DNA of 64,000 nucleotides from Vibrio sp. NTOU-M3. GTDB taxonomy: Bacteria; Pseudomonadota; Gammaproteobacteria; Enterobacterales; Vibrionaceae. The notes under the pieces were generated by a model, which was not told the origin of the DNA, did no database searches, and was given only the letters and a program-made list of their open reading frames with translations. Of the stretch, positions 37,796 to 46,869 are shown piece after piece. The stretch is taken from positions 2,418,001 to 2,482,000 of the forward strand of contig NZ_CP162100.1 of the NCBI RefSeq assembly GCF_040869035.1, read 5' to 3'. The position numbers were made by a program, and so were the translations under genes. The stretch's first letter is position 1; every line of letters starts with the position of its first letter.

Positions 37796-38084
37796 TACGT
37801 TGTGTCCCAATACGAGTGTTGAAAACACAACTATTAAATCAATCAGACAAAGCGCGTTTTTCGTACAAAATCACAGCAACTGACATTACGGAAAACAGCA
37901 CGAATACCCTTTCATTTGATAGAAAATGAAAAGTCGGGCTTCGTTACTCTTCTCTGCCTTTTGGGCATATTACTTACGATTAAACACCCAAGGCCCACAC
38001 ACACTGAAAGAAGAGCGCTTCCTTCTTTCAATTTATCCTTGAGGTTTACAGCCTGCGTCATATCACAAATATCAAAAGCAATGA

Positions 38085-38741
38085 TTAATAAAAAGCGATA
38101 TGCGTGTCCCCTGAAGGTGAATAACGATGACCTAAAGAGCGAGAAGAAGAGACCGCATCCAGCCCTTCGCTTTGTCTTAAGCTATTGTAGATGTACCGAG
38201 CAGAATAGCTGTTATCAATTAAGCAATTACGTAATGCGACCATAGGCTGGCATGCCTGTATGACAAAACGTTGATAGATATCGACTTCATCCTGATAACG
38301 GCGTTTAAAGCTGTGGGGATCAATGGGTTCTTCCACACCACGTTGTAGTTGTTGAAGTGACGGCGCAAATAGATCCACGACCATGTTTTCACAACGTAAT
38401 GCAGAGGAATGATAAGCTGGGAACAAACGCTGAACTTGAGGAGAAATGCGTTTTTCGGACAGTGCACTTTGCCTTTCGAGTTCATAAAGTAACGTATCTT
38501 CAGCCATTTGATTGGCCAAGCAAGCCTGAGCCTGCTTCTCTAACCCGTACTGCAGGCGTTCAAAGTTACGCTGGCTGACTTTGACATCCTGATCAAGACA
38601 TAGACGACACGTTTGCTCAGAAGAAAGATCGCTATTGGTCGAAATCGCGCTAGCAAGCAATAGCGCTTCAAATTGTTCATCGCTATTTGCCCACGCACTA
38701 AAAGAAATGATCACGGAGACGGTAAAAAGTGACATTTTCAT
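38085..38741 (-). CDS. Hypothetical secreted cysteine-rich protein
   Basis: 218 residues, signal peptide MKMSLFTVSVIISFSAWA. The mature part is helical and contains seven cysteines (TCRLCLDQ, QACLANQ, LRCENM, IQACQP, LRNCLID), so disulfides are likely in the periplasm or outside. I recognise no domain. Three nearby in-frame ATGs occur. The one at 38741 is eight bases after GGAGG and is chosen. It is monocistronic between the glycosidase and the channel fusion gene; codon use looks like its neighbours. Confidence 0.65.
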   Translation of the reverse strand: MKMSLFTVSVIISFSAWANSDEQFEALLLASAISTNSDLSSEQTCRLCLDQDVKVSQRNFERLQYGLEKQAQACLANQMAEDTLLYELERQSALSEKRISPQVQRLFPAYHSSALRCENMVVDLFAPSLQQLQRGVEEPIDPHSFKRRYQDEVDIYQRFVIQACQPMVALRNCLIDNSYSARYIYNSLRQSEGLDAVSSSRSLGHRYSPSGDTHIAFY

Positions 38742-38865
38742 CGGCATTACCTCCCAGAAGAGATAAGTCAATTATACCTCATCCCCGTGATTCAAAAATA
38801 AACGGATACAAAATACCCTATTTAATTCTTTGATATTGTGCATGTATTTACATTTTAGTCGCTTT

Positions 38866-39843
38866 TTATCGGGTCATTTTTTTCACAAAGACCACCACAA
38901 AAAGCGCCATGGTAAAACTGCCTAAAAATGCTTCAAACGCGGCAATGAAACGAGCGACTCCCACTGGGGAGATATCGCCATAGCCGAGCGTGGTAAAGGT
39001 GACAACACTAAAGTAAAGTGCATTAAAAAACTCCAATGCATAAAACTGCCACCCCGTTACACCCTCATAAACAGGGCTTGCGGCAGTGGTATCAAGGAAG
39101 AAGTAAGCCATTGCACAGGTAAAAATCAATGCAACTGAAAACACCACAACACGTAACGGGTCTTCCCCATAACCACAAAACAAATCCACGATCTTCGATA
39201 TAAACCGCTTCAAGCTGTACAGTGGCATCTGATAACGGCGAAACCGCATCTCTTTTTGGAAAAACATACCAGCGGTCTCAAAAAGCCCCTGCTTTTCACA
39301 TTGCTTTCGGACATTACGGCATACTTCTTCTGCCTCTTGGCATAATGAAATGCTTTCTTTGCGATTGGTCAGTTTACTCGCGGCCAACGCTTCTTGTTCT
39401 TGTTTTAGGTGTTTACCCCAATCAATGTTCTCTAAACGAGCACGGGCGAGTTCGGCACCAAGGAGATTGCTATTTTGTAATTTTGCACAATGCAAATTTG
39501 CATTCACTAGCTTAGCCTTCATTAAAGAAGTGCCACGTAAATCTAAGCCGAAAAAGTGTGCATCTGTCAGATCGGCACGATAGAAGTCAGCATTACGACA
39601 CAAATGTCCTTGCTTACTCCCTCGATTAACCAGATTAAGATCCACCAAGTTTGTTTTAGCCAACTGAAATCCGTCTAAAGGTTTACCCGCTGCGGCCCAT
39701 TGCTCAACCTGTTTTTTTACGTCATCTTTGCTTTTATCTATGGCCGGATCATGCCAGTAACATAATCCAGATTCACCACCAGGTTGATCGCAGCACCAGC
39801 CATCGGGGTTTCGATAGCTGCATCGACCATGTTCTGATTTCAT
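38866..39843 (-). CDS. Pentapeptide-repeat / K+ channel fusion protein
   Basis: 325 residues. Residues ~1-35 hold a Cys/His cluster (GRCSYRN, WCCDQPGG, LCYWHDP) that may bind metal. Residues ~60-140 are pentapeptide repeats (A/C D/N L X X), e.g. NADFYRADLTDAHF and NANLHCAKLQNSNLLGAEL. A charged helical linker follows. Residues ~225-325 form a two-helix channel with TLGYGD filter. A membrane channel gated or targeted by a cytosolic beta-helix is inferred. ATG 39843 (with GAGGG upstream) is preferred over a TTG five codons earlier. Confidence 0.8.
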   Translation of the reverse strand: MKSEHGRCSYRNPDGWCCDQPGGESGLCYWHDPAIDKSKDDVKKQVEQWAAAGKPLDGFQLAKTNLVDLNLVNRGSKQGHLCRNADFYRADLTDAHFFGLDLRGTSLMKAKLVNANLHCAKLQNSNLLGAELARARLENIDWGKHLKQEQEALAASKLTNRKESISLCQEAEEVCRNVRKQCEKQGLFETAGMFFQKEMRFRRYQMPLYSLKRFISKIVDLFCGYGEDPLRVVVFSVALIFTCAMAYFFLDTTAASPVYEGVTGWQFYALEFFNALYFSVVTFTTLGYGDISPVGVARFIAAFEAFLGSFTMALFVVVFVKKMTR

Positions 39844-39917
39844 ATGCGCTGCCCTCAATCAATTTTAAGTGTAGAAGGTGCATATGAGGCTGCCAGCTAA
39901 AATTACACCTCAGGAAT

Positions 39918-40805
39918 TTAAAGAGAAGTCATTGCACTGGCCTGTTGATGCAGCCATTGCTTAAACAAACGGATGCTGTCGTTTTCTCGAAGAGTAAGAA
40001 TGAAATAACCAGCATTGGCTGAAATCGGTTCAAATGGGCTCACCAATCGCCCAGTCTCCAATTCAGAACCAATCAGAGCCACCCGAGCTAACGCCACCCC
40101 GACCCCAGCTTCTGCCGCAGACATTGCCATATCAGTGCGGTTAAAAAAATGGCCACGATGACACGCGATGTTCACCCCTTGGGCTTGAAACCAATAACGC
40201 TATTCCTGATCTTTGTCCGCTCCTCGCCACGGCATGGCATCGTGCAGCAATGTTGCATTGTTTAAGTCTGAAATTTCCGGATGCCTGCGTTGATAACCTT
40301 CACTCATTACAGGCAATAAATACTCTTCCATTAACAGTTCTGCATGCTTGTTACGATATGGAAACGAGCCATAATCAATGGCGATATCAAAATCATGACT
40401 CTCGCTATCCACTAAAGCACCTTCTGCAAAAGTATGGATCTGGATATCTGGATGAAGGCGTTGAAACTGCTCGAGCCGAGGTACTAGCCATTTGAATGCA
40501 AAAGAAGGTGTAAGTTTAAGCCGAACTTGTTTGTGCTCTTGGGGCTGCGTCACTTGGTGGACATGTTGTTCTATCGCTTGCAGGTGTGGTTCGATATTTT
40601 CCACCAAGTCACGCCCTCGTTCAGATAAACGAATTCCACGCGAATGCCTTTCAAAAACACTAAAACCCAACGACTGCTCAATCAATAACAATTGCTGGCT
40701 GACTGCTCCTGTTGTCAGGTGCATCGATTGTGCAGCCTTTGACAAACTCTCATGCTTTGCCACTTTGCAGATCAAGTTAAGCCCAGAAATCAATGCGGTT
40801 TTCAT
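39918..40805 (-). pseudogene. LysR-type regulator interrupted by an in-frame TAG
   Basis: A GcvA-like LysR transcription factor. The N-terminal HTH (KAAQSMHLTTGAVSQQLLLIE) and first half of the effector domain are intact. A single TAG at 40202-40200 stops translation after ADKDQE, about residue 201. The same frame then continues (RYWFQAQGVN...) through the rest of the effector domain to 39918, giving a normal ~295-residue protein if the stop were read through. TGG (Trp) to TAG would be the simplest mutation. No frameshift or deletion is visible. It is divergent from dadA, which it probably regulated. Sequencing error or suppression cannot be excluded. Confidence 0.88.
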
Positions 40806-40838
40806 ATCACCATAGGTTTTAGAAATTCTATACACTGC

Positions 40839-40860
40839 TAACAGATTTTATCGATTGTTA
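40839..40860. promoter_or_regulatory. LysR-type operator between the regulator and dadA
   Basis: TAACA-N12-TGTTA dyad, containing a T-N11-A arrangement, midway between the two divergent starts. Confidence 0.5.
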
Positions 40861-40914
40861 AGCAAATGTAAATCTTGCACTCTGCATCCATTATTTATTT
40901 GTGGAGTGGTCACT

Positions 40915-42174
40915 ATGAAAGTAATGGTTCTTGGAAGTGGTGTTATCGGCCTGACATCGGCATGGTATCTCACTCAAGCAGGATATGAGGTAACGGTCAT
41001 CGATCGCCAACCTCGCAGTGGCGAAGAAACCAGCTTTGCCAACGCTGGACAAATTTCATATGGATATTCATCTCCTTGGGCAGCCCCCGGAATTCCAATC
41101 AAAGCGATCCGGTGGTTATTGGAAGAGCATGCCCCCTTAAAGATCAAACCAAGCTTAAATCCCCAAATGTTGCATTGGGCCATGCAAATGCTTTCAAATT
41201 GTACTCTCGATAAGTATCGCCAAAACAAATCACGCATGCTTGAGATCGCCAACTTAAGCCGTTATTGCCTCACTGAGCTAAAGCAAAAATATGACCTCCA
41301 ATTTGAGGGAAGAGAAAAAGGGACATTGCAACTCTTTCGTACCGAAGCGCAACTGGCAGCAATTGAGAAAGACATTAGCCTACTTCAAGAAAGCCACACC
41401 CGCAGTAAATTACTAGATGTTAACCGTTGCCTTGAGCAAGAGCCGGGGCTTGCCCCCGTCAAAGATAAGTTAGTCGGTGGATTGTACCTTCCTGATGATG
41501 AAACAGGTGACTGCTACCTATTTTGTCAACAGATAACACAATTGGCTCAGGCCGCAGGCGTCGAGTTCCTATTTGATACCCAAATCGAGCAGTTGAAAAC
41601 CAAGAATGGCAAAATCAGTGAAGTCATCACCAATAAGGGAAGCGTCACTGCTGATGCGTATGTCGTTGCCATGGGCAGTTACTCCACTCAATTACTCAAA
41701 TCCGTTGGCATTAATATCCCGGTCTATCCCGTCAAAGGTTATTCACTGACTTTGCCTATCACCAATGAACAATACGCACCTCAATCCACCATCATGGATG
41801 AAACGTACAAGGTCGCTTTAACCCGTTTTGAACAAAGGTTACGAGTGGCAGGAACGGCTGAATTAGCGGGATTTGACCCTAGCTTACCCGATAAACGGCT
41901 TGCAACCATTAACCATGTCGTGCGTGATTTGTTTCCCGATGGAGTCGATTTTACCCGAGCTGAATACTGGACTGGCTTTCGACCAATGACACCGGACGGT
42001 CCTCCTATTATTGGCCGTACGACGATAAGTAACTTATATACCAATACCGGACATGGCACCTTGGGTTGGACGATGGCTTGTGGCTCTGGTTATGTTCTTG
42101 CAGAAGTGATCTCGGAGCTGTCATACCCCAAAAAACGTTATGTCGATTTAAATATCTCTCGCTACTACGATTAA
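40915..42174 (+). CDS. dadA: D-amino acid dehydrogenase small subunit
   Basis: Flavoprotein that oxidises D-amino acids, chiefly D-alanine, to 2-oxo acids and ammonia, passing electrons to the respiratory chain. 419 residues: FAD-binding VLGSGVIGLTSAWYL at the N-terminus, the SFANAGQISYGYSSPWAAPG block (~41-60), and a C-terminal WTGFRPMTPDGPPIIG with the NTGHGTLGWTMACGSG end. Start: ATG 40915 with GGAG upstream; the 20 extra codons upstream are not family sequence. The usual partner alanine racemase (dadX) is not adjacent. The next gene imports alanine-type amino acids. Confidence 0.95.
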   Translation: MKVMVLGSGVIGLTSAWYLTQAGYEVTVIDRQPRSGEETSFANAGQISYGYSSPWAAPGIPIKAIRWLLEEHAPLKIKPSLNPQMLHWAMQMLSNCTLDKYRQNKSRMLEIANLSRYCLTELKQKYDLQFEGREKGTLQLFRTEAQLAAIEKDISLLQESHTRSKLLDVNRCLEQEPGLAPVKDKLVGGLYLPDDETGDCYLFCQQITQLAQAAGVEFLFDTQIEQLKTKNGKISEVITNKGSVTADAYVVAMGSYSTQLLKSVGINIPVYPVKGYSLTLPITNEQYAPQSTIMDETYKVALTRFEQRLRVAGTAELAGFDPSLPDKRLATINHVVRDLFPDGVDFTRAEYWTGFRPMTPDGPPIIGRTTISNLYTNTGHGTLGWTMACGSGYVLAEVISELSYPKKRYVDLNISRYYD

Positions 42175-42458
42175 CTTTATATTGTGCTGAGTTAACACAA
42201 AAACCCAGCACAACATTCAAAACCAAAGACTAAAACACTCCATATAAACATCCAAAACACACTTAACAGTCATAATAAAAATCAATAAAACAAAGCACAA
42301 AACCAATAATTACATCACTTATTAACAAAAATGTAGCATTTTGAGTCACCACTCACACTAAAACACAAAAAAGAACAAAACCATTAACAAACACCTTACA
42401 AAAAGAATTACCATCTTGGTCACAAAACAACCACAACATACGAAACAGGGAAACTCTT
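42175..42458 (+). promoter_or_regulatory. G-poor leader of the AGCS symporter with two CACAACAT motifs
   Basis: This 284-base stretch is almost free of G on the plus strand: about 17 G in the last ~265 bases, mostly A and C. CACAACAT occurs at 42209-42216 and at 42432-42439, the latter 19 bases before the symporter ATG. CACAACAT is the core target complement of the GcvB small RNA R1 region, known to repress amino-acid transporter mRNAs in enterics. C-rich/G-poor RNA is also what Rho loads on. No ORF here. Confidence 0.5.
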
Positions 42459-43997
42459 ATGCAGTCTTTAGTTGATTTTCTGAATGGAATTATCTGGAGC
42501 CCAGCACTGATCTATTTGTGTTTGGGTGCTGGTTTGTTCTATTCGATCATGACGCGCTTCGTTCAAGTTCGTCATTTCTTTGAAATGTGGCGCCTACTGC
42601 TCTCAGGTAAAAGTTCGAAGAAAGGTATCTCCTCCTTCCAAGCACTTGCGGTATCACTCTCAGGCCGAGTCGGCACGGGTAACATTGCAGGCGTTGCCGC
42701 AGCAATCGGCTTTGGTGGTCCCGGCGCGGTCTTCTGGATGTGGATGGTCGCTTTCTTCGGTGCAGCAACCGCTTATGCAGAGTCCACCTTGGCACAAATA
42801 TACAAAGAAGAAGATAACGGCGAGTTTCGTGGTGGTCCGGCATACTACATTGAAAAAGCCATGGGTCAGAAATGGTATGCTTGGATTTTCGCAATCGCGA
42901 CTATTTTCGCTTGTGGTGTTTTACTTCCAGGCGTTCAATCAAACAGTATTGGTAACGCAGTAGAAGCCGCTTTCGGCTCAGGTGACATGATTGAAACCGC
43001 CATGGGTACCTTTAGCTTTGCAAAAATCCTTACCGGTACCGTAATTTCAATCATCCTCGCTTTCATTATCTTCGGTGGTGTAAAACGTATTGCCAACTTC
43101 ACGCAGATTGTTGTTCCGTTTATGGCACTCGCTTATATCATCACGGCATTCGTGATCATTCTACTCAATATTGGCGAAGTCCCACGCATCATTGGCATGA
43201 TTCTAGGCGATGCCTTCACTCCGATGGCCGGCGTTGGTGCTGCAATTGGTTGGGGGGTAAAACGTGGTGTGTACTCTAATGAAGCAGGCCAAGGGACGGG
43301 CCCACACGCAGCGGCTGCAGCCAGTGTTGATCACCCTGCCCAACAAGGCCTCGTGCAATCTTTCTCAATCTACATCGATACCTTGTTAGTATGTTCTGCA
43401 ACAGCCTTCATGATTTTAATTACTGGTGCCTACAACGTACATGGCGCTGAAGGTTTCCTTATTCAAAACCTTTCCGCTGATATTGGTGCAAATGGTCCTG
43501 TATTTACACAAATGGCCATAGAGAGCGCATTACCAGGTATTGGTAAACCATTCATTGCGGTTGCACTGTTTTTCTTCGCTTTCACAACGATCTTAGCTTA
43601 CTACTATATCGCAGAAACCAACATTGCTTACATTCGCCGTACCTTTAAGGTAAATGGGCTTATGTTCGTGCTAAAACTGGTGCTCATCTCCGTTGTGTTC
43701 TACGGTACAGTTAAGACAGCGAACCTAGCTTGGGCAATGGGTGATGTCGGTGTAGGCCTCATGGCGTGGCTCAACATCGTCGGTATCCTGATTATTTTCT
43801 TTATGTCTAAACCTGCATTAAAGGCATTAAAAGACTACGAAGAACAGCAAAAGCAAGGCGTGACTGAATTTACCTTCAACCCAGTGAAGCTTGGTATCAA
43901 AGGGGCTGATTATTGGGAAGATAAGTACCGTCGTAAGACGGGTCAGTCTCCAGAAGCGGAGCAATCAAAACAAGCGGTGGAACAGCCATCGACTTAA
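42459..43997 (+). CDS. AGCS-family sodium:alanine/glycine symporter
   Basis: 512 residues, about 10-11 membrane segments. AGCS hallmarks: SSFQALAVSLSGRVGTGNIAGVAAAI near residue 57, GPGAVFWMW, GGPAYYIEKAMG, and GWGVKRGVYSNEAGQGTGPHAAAAA near residue 270. Imports alanine or glycine with Na+, fitting the marine lifestyle and the neighbouring D-alanine dehydrogenase. Ribosome site AGGGAAA. The CA-rich leader suggests small-RNA control. Confidence 0.94.
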   Translation: MQSLVDFLNGIIWSPALIYLCLGAGLFYSIMTRFVQVRHFFEMWRLLLSGKSSKKGISSFQALAVSLSGRVGTGNIAGVAAAIGFGGPGAVFWMWMVAFFGAATAYAESTLAQIYKEEDNGEFRGGPAYYIEKAMGQKWYAWIFAIATIFACGVLLPGVQSNSIGNAVEAAFGSGDMIETAMGTFSFAKILTGTVISIILAFIIFGGVKRIANFTQIVVPFMALAYIITAFVIILLNIGEVPRIIGMILGDAFTPMAGVGAAIGWGVKRGVYSNEAGQGTGPHAAAAASVDHPAQQGLVQSFSIYIDTLLVCSATAFMILITGAYNVHGAEGFLIQNLSADIGANGPVFTQMAIESALPGIGKPFIAVALFFFAFTTILAYYYIAETNIAYIRRTFKVNGLMFVLKLVLISVVFYGTVKTANLAWAMGDVGVGLMAWLNIVGILIIFFMSKPALKALKDYEEQQKQGVTEFTFNPVKLGIKGADYWEDKYRRKTGQSPEAEQSKQAVEQPST

Positions 43998-44024
43998 CTG
44001 AGAATTAAAAAGCAGTGGTAAGAA

Positions 44025-44051
44025 AAAAGGGTTAGCAAAGCTAACCCTTTT
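44025..44051. terminator. Bidirectional terminator between the symporter and satP
   Basis: AAAAGGGTTAGC / GCTAACCCTTTT, a 12-bp stem with loop AAA. Confidence 0.93.
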
Positions 44052-44092
44052 CTTTTCCTCAACCTGTTCCCGTTGAGTAAAGCTGATAGAAA

Positions 44093-44686
44093 TTACGCTG
44101 CGATTTCTTGCGCTGCAATTTCTGGCTTTTTCTTTTCGCCAATTGGCAAAATAGTACGGCCGTATTCGTTATTAAGTACTTGTGCCATAGCGAAGTAAAT
44201 AGCACTTGCACCGCAGAAGATACCTTCAAAACCAGCAAGAGTGCCGATAAGTTCGCTGCCAGTAAAATCACGCGCCGCTAGCAGGCCAAATAGAATCGTA
44301 AGTGAGCCAAATACAACTTGCTTAGCAAATGGGTAGCATAGAGAGCCAATAAACATAAAACCAGTGAAAATACCCCATAGTGCTAGGTACCAACCCATGA
44401 AATGTGCAGGGCTAGCAGGTAGACCCATGTATGGCATTACGATCAAACCAACCAATGTTAGCCAGAATAGACCATAAGAAGTAAACGCTGTTGTACCAAA
44501 CGTGTCGCCACGCTTAAAGCACATGATACCAACGATAACTTGGCTCAGACCGCCATAAAAAATACCCATTGCAAGGATCATTGAATCCATCGGGAAGAAG
44601 CCTGCATTGTGGATATTCAGCAGAATAGTAGTCATACCAAAACCCATAAGACCTAGAGGTGCTGGGTTAGCCAGTTTCGTTGACAT
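44093..44686 (-). CDS. satP: SatP/YaaH-type acetate (succinate) transporter
   Basis: 197 residues, six membrane helices, acetate uptake-transporter family (GPR1/FUN34/YaaH). N-terminal signature NPAPLGLMGFGMTT is intact, and the FGSLTILF-type region follows. It moves acetate or succinate with protons across the inner membrane. Single gene, convergent with the symporter. The hairpin at 44853-44881 upstream belongs to the chitinase. Confidence 0.92.
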   Translation of the reverse strand: MSTKLANPAPLGLMGFGMTTILLNIHNAGFFPMDSMILAMGIFYGGLSQVIVGIMCFKRGDTFGTTAFTSYGLFWLTLVGLIVMPYMGLPASPAHFMGWYLALWGIFTGFMFIGSLCYPFAKQVVFGSLTILFGLLAARDFTGSELIGTLAGFEGIFCGASAIYFAMAQVLNNEYGRTILPIGEKKKPEIAAQEIAA

Positions 44687-44852
44687 TGACGCGTACCTTT
44701 AAAAAAAGTTGATAAAATTTACGCGCGAATTTTAATGAAGCAAAAAATAAACACAAAAGCGTTTTTCACAAACTAAGTTTCCACTTATAGTCAAATGAAA
44801 TCTATTGCATTTAAATAAGTTCCATATTTCATCAGGTTATGAATACCAAATC

Positions 44853-44881
44853 AAAAAGCTTCGGCATAAACCGAAGCTTTT
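44853..44881 (-). terminator. Terminator after the GH19 chitinase
   Basis: AAAAGCTTCGG / CCGAAGCTTTT, an 11-bp stem with a 6-base loop, followed by T residues on the minus strand. Confidence 0.9.
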
Positions 44882-44910
44882 AAGTCTAGGTCACAATGAC
44901 CGAATGAGTC

Positions 44911-46632
44911 TTACTGGCAACTGATCTCATCCCAGAACCAGTTTGATTGAGTTGGTGTTTCCCATACTCCCGGACCATTCTTCGCGATAAAGCATTTACC
45001 GTTGTACGTCACTTTATCTCCGTCAGCGACCTGAGTAACCCCTGGTTCCCATTGAATGAAAGTATTTGGATCTGGAGTTGGTGTTGGCTCAGGGTCTGGC
45101 GTAGGTGTTGGTTCAGGATCCGGAGTTGGAGTTGGCTCTGGATCTGGCGTTGGTGTTGGTGTTGGCTCTGGAGTCGGCTCCGGAGCAGTTGGTGCACCAG
45201 AAACAAGTTCCCATGGCCCACCATTTGCTGGGTCATCACCTTGAGTCCACCATTTCGCCTGATAAGTTGCGCCATTGTGCGTCACTTGGTCACCACCAAC
45301 GTATACTTTGTTCACATCCCATGCATTACCACCTGGGTCAGTGCCAGGATCAACCGGATCAAGTTGGTCCACCACTCGTACTTCTGGCCAACTTGAATGA
45401 GAACCGTAGAAGTTAGTCACACACTTCTCGTAATCACCCGGTACCAGTGCAGAATACGCGGTTTGGAAACCTACAAGTTCACATTCAAACGAGTAACCAC
45501 CCGGACGGTCTGCATAGTATTTCCAGTTTCCATCCCAGTTGGTATACAGCACATCAGTCGCACCATTTAGGTTCAAACTGCCATAAGGCGTTTGCTGCCA
45601 ACACGTGTTTTTCTCATCAGCTTTTAATGGAATTTGATAATGGTTAGATAAGCCTTCCCAGTAACGGATACGGTTAACTGGCTGGCCTTTGTCTTTATTT
45701 TGTTCACCACACTCAATACCACCGTTAATGATATTGATGGTCGTACCAAAGCCATAACCAATCCCAGCATCAGTCTCACGTTGTGATGGAGACCAAGTAC
45801 GGTCGATGACATGCAACATGGCTGGTTTTGGCGCTTGAGGTGTTAAGAAAAACCAGATTGCAGAAGCTAAGTTCAACCATGAATCAGCAACCAAACCTGG
45901 GTTATTTAGCAATACGCTCGCATCACCATCAAACATCACCTCAGAAAACGCGCCGTAGTTAAAGTGGTAAGAAAGCTGTTTAGCACCACGGCCGAAATAA
46001 CCTTGTCCAGCAGCACAAGGCCATTTTTTATTTTGCCAATCGTTTTGACCACACCCAGTCGTATAACCAGTTTGACCTTCACTCCATCCCATTTCACGGA
46101 CATGAACAAGCGCTTGCTGCCACTCTTCAAGGCGTTGTGGGTTGTCAGACACATTGTCCACGGAAATATGGCCGCCTGTCTCTTGCGCAAAATGCGCAAA
46201 TGCAGTCACAATGGATGTCTTACAGATCTCATCAGAGTTGCGGCCATCGGTGTATTCACCACAAAATGCTGGAAACTTACCAATGGCACGTAAGAAACGC
46301 GTATAGGTGTATTCAGGAGCTGCCATCTGAGTTAGAAAATCCCATTCTGTACGAGGGAAAACTCGCTCAGCACGTTTAACGTTATCTGGGTTTGTAGCCA
46401 AACCTGGTGCAATTGCTTCTACCACCGTATTTGGCTGCGTTTCCAAAGCTTTCGCCCAAATGGCATACATAGGATCAGACGTTTGCGCCTGCTCCGCTGC
46501 GAGTAGATCTGCTCGAGAAACCACATAACCTGTTGGGTTTTGTGGATCCGGCTGAATGTTCATGGTGGCTGCAAAGCTGGCAGCAGATAAGGTACAACCT
46601 ACCGCTAGGGCTAAATGTTTCACTTGTAACAT
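44911..46632 (-). CDS. Secreted GH19 chitinase with two CBM5/12 domains
   Basis: Endo-acting chitin hydrolase, 573 residues. Signal peptide ~1-21. GH19 catalytic domain ~90-400 with catalytic Glu in FAQETGGH (~151) and [16 protein letters not shown]. Carbohydrate-binding module CBM5/12 at ~435-475 ([21 protein letters not shown]). A Pro-Thr-Asp/Glu repeat linker occupies ~483-522 and a second CBM at 523-573, ending in two cysteines. GH19 with CBM5/12 is common in vibrios, and V. cholerae has a GH19 chitinase gene in the same place next to guaA. Expected to be secreted by the type II system. Confidence 0.95.
   Translation of the reverse strand: MLQVKHLALAVGCTLSAASFAATMNIQPDPQNPTGYVVSRADLLAAEQAQTSDPMYAIWAKALETQPNTVVEAIAPGLATNPDNVKRAERVFPRTEWDFLTQMAAPEYTYTRFLRAIGKFPAFCGEYTDGRNSDEICKTSIVTAFAHFAQETGGHISVDNVSDNPQRLEEWQQALVHVREMGWSEGQTGYTTGCGQNDWQNKKWPCAAGQGYFGRGAKQLSYHFNYGAFSEVMFDGDASVLLNNPGLVADSWLNLASAIWFFLTPQAPKPAMLHVIDRTWSPSQRETDAGIGYGFGTTINIINGGIECGEQNKDKGQPVNRIRYWEGLSNHYQIPLKADEKNTCWQQTPYGSLNLNGATDVLYTNWDGNWKYYADRPGGYSFECELVGFQTAYSALVPGDYEKCVTNFYGSHSSWPEVRVVDQLDPVDPGTDPGGNAWDVNKVYVGGDQVTHNGATYQAKWWTQGDDPANGGPWELVSGAPTAPEPTPEPTPTPTPDPEPTPTPDPEPTPTPDPEPTPTPDPNTFIQWEPGVTQVADGDKVTYNGKCFIAKNGPGVWETPTQSNWFWDEISCQ
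45067..45186 (-). repeat. Tandem repeat coding the chitinase linker
   Basis: About four to five imperfect 24-base units encode [12 protein letters not shown] repeats (40 residues of Pro, Thr, Asp, Glu). Third-position differences show the units are not freshly copied, but length change by slippage is likely between strains. Confidence 0.85.
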
Positions 46633-46824
46633 CAGTCTGTCCTTTCATTTCCGTAAATTGAGTTCCTCCAAAGAGTAGAATCTTGCATTCTGTGATTGCA
46701 CCGATTTACCTGATAACACACTAAATTTGCGAGTTAATTCGATTTGATCTACTGAAACAAATGAATACAAGCATTACAAATGGATAGCAAACAACAGTTT
46801 TAACCAAATTTGTGAACATAAAAA

Positions 46825-46848
46825 AGCCCCGGCACAAAGGCCGGGGCT
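46825..46848 (-). terminator. Terminator after guaA
   Basis: AGCCCCGGC / GCCGGGGCT, very GC-rich stem, 6-base loop, then TTTTTTAT on the minus strand. Confidence 0.93.
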
Positions 46849-46869
46849 GATAGTTAACTCAATATCGAA

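Noticed and set aside
44947..45396. 149-codon plus-strand Trp/Ser/Val-rich frame across the chitinase gene
   Set aside because: Antisense shadow of the Pro-Thr linker and CBM region; the minus-strand product is clearly real.
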